Shown piece after piece: positions 1 through 5,380 of a stretch of DNA of 5,951 nucleotides. Origin of the DNA: Christiangramia sp. (GTDB lineage Bacteria; Bacteroidota; Bacteroidia; Flavobacteriales; Flavobacteriaceae); assembly GCA_024635735.1 (NCBI GenBank), contig JAGXII010000058.1, positions 1 through 5,951 on the forward strand. The letters run 5' to 3'. Within the stretch, counting starts at the first letter, position 1; every line of letters begins with the position of its first letter. The position numbers and the translations under genes were made by a program. The notes under the pieces were generated by a model, which saw only the letters and a program-made list of their open reading frames with translations, did not search any database and was not told the origin of the DNA.

Positions 1-145
1 GCACAGGTTTAAGAATTAAAAAATTAAAAGATCTGATTTTTCAACTGAGATCTGCATTTACAGGGAATAATTCGCATATCCCCTGTAAATGCAGATCTCA
101 GTTGAAAAATCAGATCTTTTAATTTTTTAATTCTTAAACCTGTGC
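1..145. repeat. 65-bp perfect inverted repeat with 15-nt centre
   Basis: Bases 1-65 are the exact reverse complement of 81-145, with 66-80 as an unpaired centre. I checked all 65 positions by eye. The right arm contains the stop codon (134-136) and last three codons (Ala-Gln-Val) of the CMD-family gene at 134-682. The left arm therefore begins with GCACAGGTTTAA, the same Ala-Gln-Val-stop read on the plus strand. Because the left arm begins at base 1, its outer limit is set by the window edge and the repeat may extend further, possibly into a whole inverted copy of the gene. It is too long and too perfect for an ordinary terminator. It may be a real inverted duplication, a fold-back event during replication, or a chimeric assembly end. 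The sequence alone cannot decide. Confidence 0.95.
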
Positions 146-682
146 TGTCTCCAGTCTTTGGGCCTTTGGAAAATCAATTTCAAAATCGGCAAGATTATGA
201 ATATAGTTGCTTATAGTTTTATCACCTATAAGAACAGCCACATCAATAAGAGATGCTTCTGAATATCCCTGTGCGAAAAATTCTTCTTTCACATTTTCTG
301 TCGCTTTACCTTTATTCTCCACAGCAGAACGTGTGAATTTTGCCAGGCTATCCATTTTAGAATCAAAGCCGGCAGTACCCTTTCTTATTTCCAATATTTC
401 CTCTTCTGTAAAACCATGTGATTTCCCCAAAGCGGTGTGTGCTGAAATACAGTAGAAACATTGATTATATTCACTTACTACAAGGTTAATAATCTCTTTT
501 TCTTTTGCTTTAAGTGTAGATTTACGGTTTTGAAGCGTTAGATAATCGCCAAGAGCAGTATCGTTTTTTGCATAATATGCATATAGGTTTGGAACAAAGC
601 CAAGTCCTTTTTCAAGCTGATCAAAAATTGTTTGATTGTTGGCAGAAATTTCTTCTCTGCCGGGGATTGTAAATCTTTCCAT
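134..682 (-). CDS. CMD/AhpD-like peroxidase-related protein (copy 1)
   Basis: This 182-residue protein belongs to the carboxymuconolactone decarboxylase (CMD) superfamily, in the AhpD-like alkylhydroperoxidase branch. The key motif C75-F-Y-C78-x3-H82 matches the CxxCxxxH of that branch, where the Cys pair is the redox centre and the His takes part in proton relay. Glu63 and Glu71 precede it on the same helix. The N-terminal G-F-V-P-N-L-Y segment (28-34) is typical of CMD proteins, and the length is usual. It is likely a cytosolic thiol-dependent peroxidase or related oxidoreductase; the substrate is unknown. The ATG at 680-682 has no Shine-Dalgarno, as expected in Bacteroidota, and a promoter-like box lies about 30 bp upstream. 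An AraC-family gene ends 84 bp upstream on the same strand and may control it. The last codons lie in the terminal inverted repeat, so the 3' end depends on that region being assembled correctly. Confidence 0.9.
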   Translation of the reverse strand: MERFTIPGREEISANNQTIFDQLEKGLGFVPNLYAYYAKNDTALGDYLTLQNRKSTLKAKEKEIINLVVSEYNQCFYCISAHTALGKSHGFTEEEILEIRKGTAGFDSKMDSLAKFTRSAVENKGKATENVKEEFFAQGYSEASLIDVAVLIGDKTISNYIHNLADFEIDFPKAQRLETAQV

Positions 683-712
683 TGTTTTAAATATTTAATT
701 AATATTACAATG

Positions 713-720
713 CAAAGTAA
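713..720 (-). promoter_or_regulatory. Possible Bacteroidota -7 promoter box of CMD copy 1
   Basis: Read on the minus strand the bases are TTACTTTG, one mismatch from the Bacteroidota -7 consensus TAnnTTTG, ending 30 bp before the ATG at 682. No TTG is visible at the usual -33 distance; that position falls inside the dyad at 725-756. This would suit a promoter that depends on an activator, but it is equally consistent with a chance match. Confidence 0.4.
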
Positions 721-724
721 CGGC

Positions 725-756
725 GGAAAAACAGGGTTTTGTTAGGCTGCTTTTCC
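725..756 (-). promoter_or_regulatory. Imperfect 10-bp dyad between the AraC gene and CMD copy 1
   Basis: On the minus strand GGAAAAGCAG (756-747) can pair with CTGTTTTTCC (734-725) across a 12-nt loop. The only imperfection is one G-U wobble in RNA, which is an A-C mismatch on the plus strand, so the hairpin is favoured in minus-strand RNA. It starts 10 bp past the AraC-family stop codon and ends 4 bp before the promoter-like box of CMD copy 1. It could be the terminator of the regulator gene, with a U-rich descending arm but no U tract after it. It could also be an operator upstream of the CMD gene. I cannot choose between these. Confidence 0.45.
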
Positions 757-766
757 CTTAGAGTTA

Positions 767-1591
767 TCAATTATTCCTTTCTCTGTATTCTGAAGCTGAA
801 ATTCCTTCCCCGGCCTTAAAAAACCGGCTGAAAGACTGAATATCTTCAAATCCTGTTTCTACCGCAATTTCTGAAATGCTTTTATCACTATAAACCAATT
901 GTCTTCTGGCTTCGAGTAAGATCCTGTCCTTAATATATTGTAATGGAGATTTTGATCCCATTTTTAAAAATGCATTTGCCAGGCTTTTAGGCGTTTTGTG
1001 AAGCAGTGCTGCGTAGTCTGATACCTTATGCTTTGTTCTGAAATGTTGTTCTACTAAAAAATTATAATTCCTAACGAGTTTTGCTTCTGTATTTTTCTGA
1101 GGATAGTTCTCCTGTTCTTTATACATTCTCATACATAGGATCAGGTATCTCTTAAGCATCATTTGCAGCATTTCGATTTGCAGGGAATCTTTGGAATCCA
1201 TTTCCATGACAAACATTTGCCATAGTATTTCCAGTTTTTCCAGCTTGTCCTTGTGAATGGATATCACCGGTAATCTTGCCGCGCCAAAAAATAGAGCTCC
1301 TTTGCATCCTACTTCTTCATCATGATCGAGAATACAGTAGAATGGGCGGTTGAATCTTAAAAATCTGGCCTTGCCTATATTGCTGAGTTTAATTCTGTGG
1401 AATTCAGTTAAAAAAACGATCTGGTCTTTGCTAAAGCGCTCTTCCTTCTGGTCAATAATTAAAGTATTGGCATCAGATTTAAACCAAACAATGGTCAGGC
1501 TGTTTTCAAAGCTTTCTTCAAGGATCTTCCCAGTGCTTTGTTCAATTTGGCGAAGGTCAAGGTATTCATTGGTGTTTCCTGTAAATTTCAT
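767..1591 (-). CDS. AraC/XylS-family transcriptional regulator
   Basis: The 274-residue protein has the two-part layout of AraC-family regulators. The N-terminal sensor-like domain (about 1-165) is poorly conserved and probably cupin-like. The C-terminal double helix-turn-helix domain runs from about 174 to 272. The family signature is clear in the second HTH: K237-S-I-S-E-I-A at the recognition module, then G247-F and F254-S-R-F-F-K, ending in the S-x-x-E-Y-R variant of the usual P-x-x-Y-R. The first HTH holds V-S-D-Y-A-A-L-L around 190-197 and S-P-L-Q-Y-I at 215-220. The ligand is unknown. Start is the ATG at 1589-1591, without Shine-Dalgarno. It lies 84 bp upstream of CMD copy 1 on the same strand, so local control of that gene, and perhaps of itself, is a natural guess. 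Confidence 0.93.
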   Translation of the reverse strand: MKFTGNTNEYLDLRQIEQSTGKILEESFENSLTIVWFKSDANTLIIDQKEERFSKDQIVFLTEFHRIKLSNIGKARFLRFNRPFYCILDHDEEVGCKGALFFGAARLPVISIHKDKLEKLEILWQMFVMEMDSKDSLQIEMLQMMLKRYLILCMRMYKEQENYPQKNTEAKLVRNYNFLVEQHFRTKHKVSDYAALLHKTPKSLANAFLKMGSKSPLQYIKDRILLEARRQLVYSDKSISEIAVETGFEDIQSFSRFFKAGEGISASEYRERNN

Positions 1592-1971
1592 AAAGGCAGT
1601 AAAGTAATAAATTTGAACTTTTTATATAATTAACAAGAGGTTATTCGCAGTTTTTTAAATACCATTTTATAGATAGTTTTCTTTGTCGGATCAGTATGGC
1701 ATAAGCAACAATTAATTAATAAAAAATCTTTTAGGATTAGCAACTTTTAATTATTTCTAAAAACCATTAGTTTATTACTTCCCTTACTTTCACGATTCGA
1801 GATAAGAAAGGAAACGAAAACTATCCTGGAAAAAGTGTAGAGTATTGGTTTCGTCCCCAAGACACTATCCTTCTGAAAAATTTTTTAATAGAATTAATCC
1901 CTGTATCCGATTTTTTTTATCAATTCACGGGAATAATAACTTTCCTATTTAAGCAATTCTTAATTAAAAAA
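1592..1971. other. 380-bp intergenic stretch without a clear gene
   Basis: This AT-rich gap separates the DinB-family gene from the AraC-family gene and should contain the promoter of the latter on the minus strand. I see no strong TAnnTTTG box there; a TTG about 18 bp ahead of CAAATTTA near 1609-1640 is the nearest, with two mismatches. A weak dyad, ATTAATCCC (1893-1901) against GGGAATAAT (1929-1937) with 8 of 9 pairs, lies downstream of the DinB stop and might aid termination, but lacks a clean T tract. No tRNA-like or ATG-started frame of note is present. A start-less plus-strand open frame (1771-2028) is listed separately. Confidence 0.6.
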
Positions 1972-2028
1972 TCACCATCCTATATAATCCGGAGGCTCTA
2001 TTCCTTGTTTTCGGAGGTATATTATTAA
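1771..2028 (+). pseudogene. Start-less open frame, possible gene remnant
   Basis: Between the stop codon TAG at 1768-1770 and TAA at 2026-2028 there are 85 open codons on the plus strand, with no ATG near the front. The part from about 1792 to 1878 reads like real protein (for example N-Y-P-G-K-S-V-E-Y-W-F, then R-P-Q-D-T), while the later part is AT-rich and hydrophobic and runs antisense into the DinB-family gene. I recognise no family. It could be a decayed gene fragment or simply chance; chance is the more likely of the two. Confidence 0.15.
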
Positions 2029-2493
2029 TTGACTTCTATGATGAGTCATATGATCACGAAGTAGATAAAAAATATTTTCCTTTGAAATTGATACATTCTT
2101 AAACTTAATCTTCTTTGATACTTCATCAGTTTCCATTATTTCCAGTAGCACTTCCACATAGTTAAAAGCCATTTTTAAGATCTTAAGAATTTCTTTTTTA
2201 CTAAGATTATGCATATTTTCTCTATCGTAGAAGATTCTTTTTTCTTCTGAAATTAACTGAGTCAAAAAAGATATATTAGTAACAATATGTAATTGTTGCT
2301 CTTTAAAACTCATACTTTCTGGATTGGCTTTGGAGTCATAGAGGTTTTCGGGCATTACCTCTGCCACAGCCAGGCTATAATGTGCAGCCCGTTCCCATAC
2401 TTTGGGATATTCATCTTTAAAATAAGATTGTGAATTCGCTTCATTTGAATTAAAGGAAAAATAGAAAACAACCAGTAAGAACAATCTTTTCAT
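1972..2493 (-). CDS. DinB-superfamily protein with N-terminal signal peptide
   Basis: The 173-residue protein matches the DinB/YfiT-like four-helix metalloprotein fold. Three histidines are placed as in the family: H69 in the second helix (Q-L-H-I-V-T-N) and H148 and H152 in the late helix (D-H-M-T-H-H-R-S-Q). Together they would bind one divalent metal. The tail R-K-Q-G-I-E-P-P is also typical. Residues 1-21 form a signal peptide: M-K-R, a hydrophobic stretch, then A-N-S before Q22 as a likely cleavage site, so the mature protein should be outside the cytoplasm. Some DinB relatives are thiol transferases (bacillithiol, mycothiol), but no substrate can be assigned. The gene is codirectional with its neighbours, 96 bp after a small membrane-protein frame and 380 bp ahead of the AraC gene, so it is probably its own unit or the tail of the upstream operon. 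Confidence 0.85.
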   Translation of the reverse strand: MKRLFLLVVFYFSFNSNEANSQSYFKDEYPKVWERAAHYSLAVAEVMPENLYDSKANPESMSFKEQQLHIVTNISFLTQLISEEKRIFYDRENMHNLSKKEILKILKMAFNYVEVLLEIMETDEVSKKIKFKNVSISKENIFYLLRDHMTHHRSQLIIYLRKQGIEPPDYIGW

Positions 2494-2589
2494 TCTTTAA
2501 TTTTTTATTTAATATGACAGAAAGCTAAACTTTAAAGGACTGCAAGCAATCTCCTAAAAACAATAAAAGAAAGTTCTCAACCAGGTCTT

Positions 2590-2745
2590 TTATAAATCGA
2601 TAACATAAATCGCCAGTATACCACCTGCATTAGAGAGGACCATTATTACAAGCGTAATTAAAATTTCATCTTGTGTACAACTCTTTGCGAAATCATCACA
2701 TTTTCCAATAAGTTTATCGTAAAGATTCATTAAATACGTTCTCAT
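2590..2745 (-). CDS. Small single-pass membrane protein, 51 aa (hypothetical)
   Basis: I translated this gap by hand and found a complete ATG-to-TAA frame of 51 codons (ATG 2743-2745, TAA 2590-2592). The N-terminal half is polar (D-K-L-I-G-K-C-D-D-F-A-K-S-C) with two cysteines at 16 and 23. Residues about 28-49 form one hydrophobic segment (I-L-I-T-L-V-I-M-V-L, then G-G-I-L-A-I-Y-V-I), a good transmembrane helix. A second ATG at codon 6 is an alternative start. It lies 85 bp after the flavoprotein gene stop and 96 bp before the DinB-family gene, on their strand, in space otherwise without a gene. I recognise no family and assign no function. The protein-like composition supports it; chance remains possible at this length. 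Confidence 0.5.
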   Translation of the reverse strand: MRTYLMNLYDKLIGKCDDFAKSCTQDEILITLVIMVLSNAGGILAIYVIDL

Positions 2746-2764
2746 AATTACTGTATTTATTATA

Positions 2765-2816
2765 AAACGAATGATATATGCGCTGCGATAATTTTCGAAT
2801 TTTAGTTAATTCGTTT
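2765..2816 (-). terminator. Weak inverted repeat after the redox operon
   Basis: AAACGAAT (2816-2809 on the minus strand) is mirrored by ATTCGTTT (2772-2765), an 8-bp perfect stem. The spacer is 36 nt, long for a terminator, and the following bases (TATAATAAATA) are only partly T-rich. It starts 14 bp after the flavoprotein stop codon, the right place for a terminator or an mRNA 3'-end structure. If it does terminate, the small protein downstream would need its own promoter, which I cannot see. Confidence 0.25.
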
Positions 2817-2830
2817 AAGCTATCACAATT

Positions 2831-4210
2831 CTATTGCTCATTATTCTTTAATGGTTTTAAAGACTCTAACATCGTGGGAATAAGTTCGCTCACCGTAGGA
2901 TGAATATGTACGGCATCCCTTACTACTGAATAGGGCTGTCCGGCATACATTTGATCTATCACGGTATGAATATACTCATCTGCTCCTGTACCTAAAAAAG
3001 TAGCTCCCAGTATCTTTTCGGATTCTTCTTCAATATAAATTTTAAGCATACCCTGGGTTTCTCCCATTTCTTTAGCCCTTGCAATTTTACTCATTGGCCG
3101 GGAGGCTACTTTTGCCGTTAAACCAGCTTTTTCAATATCGGAAGCATTCATTCCTACACGAGCCAAAGGTGGGTCAATAAAAGCTGCATAACATGTAAAC
3201 CGGTCGGATAAGTAACGTTTCTTTTCATGAAATAAATGGGAATTCACAATTTGAAAGTCATTGTAAGCCGTATGAGTAAAAGCACCCTGACCGTTACAAT
3301 CTCCAAGTGCCCAAATATTGCTAGCATTGGTTTGTAATTCATTATTTACCTCAATGTATCCTCTCTCATCTAAACTTACATCAGTATTTTCGAGTCCTAA
3401 ATCTATAGTGTTGGGAATACGCCCAGAAGCCAATAATAAATGAGAGCCCTGAATCTCTAAGCTCTTTTCTTTTCTATTAACCGTAACTTCAACTTTATCA
3501 GCTATATTTTTAGCACTTAGACATTCAGAATTTAAGTGAATTATAATTCCTTCGTTTTCCAAAATTTCTTGAATAACTTTTCCAAATTCGGCATCTTCTT
3601 TTTTTAATAGCTGGTCTCCCCTGTCTAATATGGTTACTTTGCTTCCAAACCTGCGAAACATTTGGCCAAATTCTAAACCTATATAACCACCACCTACTAT
3701 AATTAGGTGTTCTGGAATTTCTTCTAACTCCAGAATACTTGCATTAGTAAAATATTCCACTTCATCAAACCCTTTTGGAATTCTTGGGCCGCCCCCAACA
3801 TTGATGTAAATCTTATCTGCTTTATAAGTTTTTCCTTTTACGGCTACCGTATTATTATCTATAAAGCTTGCCTTTCCCCGAATAAGTTGAATGTTTTCAT
3901 TATTCTCTAACATCTTACCCAGACCACTCCGGGAATCTTCAATAATTTTATCTTTCCGCTCCTTTATGGTTTTTATGTTGATCTTTATATTTCCATTTAC
4001 TTCAATTCCAAGATCTCTGCTGTTTTTGGCTATAAATGCCCTTCTTGCACTTGCTACATAAGCTTTTGTTGGAGTACAGCCTACGTTTACACAAGTGCCG
4101 CCCAACTGCTCTTTTTCTATAATGGCAACTTTTAAATCATTTTGGGCCATACTTGCAGCCAATGAAGGACCTGCCTGTCCGGTTCCAATAATAATTGCAT
4201 CAAATTTCAT
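2831..4210 (-). CDS. FAD-dependent pyridine nucleotide-disulfide oxidoreductase, MerA/Lpd-like
   Basis: This 459-residue protein is a complete class I flavoprotein disulfide reductase. An FAD-binding G9-T-G-Q-A-G14 opens it. The redox disulfide is C40-V-N-V-G-C45 within G-G-T-C...T-P-T-K. The NAD(P)H site is G173-G-G-Y-I-G178, with D196-R197 after the second strand. The second FAD motif is G303-D near A-L-G-D-C. The dimerisation domain carries the H435-x-H437-P-T...E442 dyad. It resembles mercuric reductase and dihydrolipoyl dehydrogenase and may be annotated as mercuric reductase. However, it lacks both the N-terminal heavy-metal domain and the C-terminal vicinal Cys pair needed to receive Hg(II); it ends K-N-N-E-Q. 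A thiol or small-disulfide substrate is more likely, perhaps the thioredoxin-like or AhpD-like protein encoded just upstream. Start is the ATG 9 bp after the CMD gene stop; no Shine-Dalgarno. Last gene of the tight cluster. Confidence 0.93.
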   Translation of the reverse strand: MKFDAIIIGTGQAGPSLAASMAQNDLKVAIIEKEQLGGTCVNVGCTPTKAYVASARRAFIAKNSRDLGIEVNGNIKINIKTIKERKDKIIEDSRSGLGKMLENNENIQLIRGKASFIDNNTVAVKGKTYKADKIYINVGGGPRIPKGFDEVEYFTNASILELEEIPEHLIIVGGGYIGLEFGQMFRRFGSKVTILDRGDQLLKKEDAEFGKVIQEILENEGIIIHLNSECLSAKNIADKVEVTVNRKEKSLEIQGSHLLLASGRIPNTIDLGLENTDVSLDERGYIEVNNELQTNASNIWALGDCNGQGAFTHTAYNDFQIVNSHLFHEKKRYLSDRFTCYAAFIDPPLARVGMNASDIEKAGLTAKVASRPMSKIARAKEMGETQGMLKIYIEEESEKILGATFLGTGADEYIHTVIDQMYAGQPYSVVRDAVHIHPTVSELIPTMLESLKPLKNNEQ

Positions 4211-4219
4211 AATAGCATT

Positions 4220-4780
4220 TTAGTATTTATAATTTTTTCCTTTATCATCTTCTAATGCAACGCCCAAACTTAGAACCATCCTGTTTACAAAATTAAAATA
4301 GGAAACTACCAGAGCTGCATCTAGAATGGCTTCATCGCTAAAGCCTACGTCTTTCAATTCCTGAGTTAAATTTTTATATTGGTTAACTTCAACATTCCTT
4401 GTGAGTGTTTCAGAAAATATACATAGGGTTAGATTCTTGGCATCAAGATTAACCTTCAGATAATTCTTTTTTAAGCTCTCAAGCTTTTTATAGTCTTTCC
4501 AATAATGATTTAAGGCACTGGCGTGATGTTCTGTACAATAATTACAATTATTTGTTACAGAAACCACCACAGCCATCATTTCTCTTTGTGCTCTGGAAAG
4601 CTCAGATTTTGAATACATAATTTCCATATACAAATCCATATGCTTTACAATACTTTCAGGACGTAAACTTTGAATTTTATGGACTTCGGCTATCTGCCCG
4701 CGTTGGGTCTTTAACTGAGCATATATTTCTTTAAGTCGACCTTCTGCTTCATTTGGTTGAATTACTTTTATGTTACTCAT
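4220..4780 (-). CDS. CMD/AhpD-like peroxidase-related protein (copy 2)
   Basis: The 186-residue protein is a second CMD-superfamily member, close to the 'uncharacterised peroxidase-related enzyme' group. The redox motif is C79-N-Y-C82-T-E-H-H86, matching CxxCxxxH, preceded by Glu67 on the same helix. The C-terminal S-Y-F-N-F-V-N-R-M stretch (169-177) is typical of this group. In the AhpD model the Cys pair is re-reduced by a dithiol carrier, which a flavoprotein reductase reduces in turn. Both kinds of partner are encoded next door. Its ATG (4778-4780) overlaps the stop codon of the thioredoxin-like gene by 4 bp (ATGA), so translation is probably coupled, and the flavoprotein gene follows after 9 bp. 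It differs strongly from copy 1 at 134-682, so it is not a recent duplicate. The peroxide or other substrate is unknown. Confidence 0.92.
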   Translation of the reverse strand: MSNIKVIQPNEAEGRLKEIYAQLKTQRGQIAEVHKIQSLRPESIVKHMDLYMEIMYSKSELSRAQREMMAVVVSVTNNCNYCTEHHASALNHYWKDYKKLESLKKNYLKVNLDAKNLTLCIFSETLTRNVEVNQYKNLTQELKDVGFSDEAILDAALVVSYFNFVNRMVLSLGVALEDDKGKNYKY

Positions 4781-5361
4781 AAACTTTTAAATATTTCAAT
4801 AAACTCCTGTTGCATAGTTTTGGACTTATCGCGGGCATACCAGGTATGAAGTTCGGTTTCAAAGGCTTCCCAATTGCGGCCGGCAGGATTATTCTTCCAA
4901 TCTGTTAATAATTCCTGTGCAGGACCTGGTCTTGGTCCCCAGGTGAACAATTCCTCCCCAGTACTATCAAAAGCAATAAGCTTTGGGATAGATTTACTCC
5001 TATTGGTTAGGTATTGCTCCATCAATTTAGGGTTTTTATACCGTAAAACAATTTTTAAGCTCACCTTCTCTGAATATTCTGCAATCTTTCCTATTACCGG
5101 AAGGCATTGTGCACTATCCCCGCACCAGGCTTCGGTAATTACTACCCATTCCTGTTTCCTTGAAATAGTATCTACAACTTCTTTCAATTCGGTATTAAGG
5201 CTTAGTGTTTTATTTAATCTGGACATTCTTCGCCGGTTTAAAGCTGTAAAATCGGCAAGTACCTGGGTTTGATCATCACCCGAGGTTTTTCCGGTTTTTG
5301 CCAAATGCTGCATCCATTCGTAAAATTCTTTGTAGGTGAAGACAGGTTTATTCAACTCCAT
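4777..5361 (-). CDS. Thioredoxin-fold protein with WCGDSAQC (CX5C) motif
   Basis: The 194-residue protein matches the thioredoxin-like group with a W-C-G-D centre (the Thioredoxin_9 type). The strand V73-V-I-T leads into E-A-W79-C80-G-D-S-A-Q-C86-L-P. The cis-proline loop is S124-I-P126-K-L. A W-G-P-R-P-G-P segment at 141-147 follows, then a helical C-terminus. No signal peptide or membrane segment is visible, so it is cytosolic. In place of the classic CxxC there are five residues between the cysteines (CX5C), so the second may not be the resolving Cys in the usual geometry. It starts 19 bp after the FNT gene stop and overlaps the CMD gene by ATGA. Position between a channel and an AhpD-like protein suggests it carries reducing equivalents to or from that protein; this is inference. 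Start is the ATG at 5359-5361, without Shine-Dalgarno. Confidence 0.88.
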   Translation of the reverse strand: MELNKPVFTYKEFYEWMQHLAKTGKTSGDDQTQVLADFTALNRRRMSRLNKTLSLNTELKEVVDTISRKQEWVVITEAWCGDSAQCLPVIGKIAEYSEKVSLKIVLRYKNPKLMEQYLTNRSKSIPKLIAFDSTGEELFTWGPRPGPAQELLTDWKNNPAGRNWEAFETELHTWYARDKSKTMQQEFIEIFKSL

Positions 5362-5380
5362 ATATTAAAAACTTATAAAA

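Noticed and set aside
1..145. Inverted repeat as an intrinsic terminator of CMD copy 1
   Set aside because: The 65-bp perfect stem is far longer than any normal terminator, is AT-rich, includes the stop codon itself, and has no U tract after it.
207..455. Plus-strand open frame of 82 codons
   Set aside because: Lies wholly antisense within the well-supported CMD gene at 134-682; no recognisable domain.
1350..1607. Plus-strand open frame of 85 codons
   Set aside because: Antisense to the 5' part of the AraC-family gene, with low-complexity hydrophobic translation; a shadow.
1893..1937. Dyad ATTAATCCC / GGGAATAAT as terminator of the DinB gene
   Set aside because: Only 8 of 9 pairs, mostly A-T, a 27-nt spacer and no clean T tract; not better than expected by chance in AT-rich DNA.
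1592..1971. tRNA, small RNA or CRISPR in the large gap
   Set aside because: No cloverleaf-like arms, no CCA end, and no regularly spaced repeats were found by eye.
4874..5272. Plus-strand open frame of 132 codons
   Set aside because: Antisense inside the thioredoxin-like gene, whose motif and operon position are convincing; translation matches no family.
2831..5361. Mercury resistance (mer) operon
   Set aside because: Only the flavoprotein resembles MerA; it lacks the HMA domain and C-terminal Cys pair, and no MerR, MerT or MerP is present.
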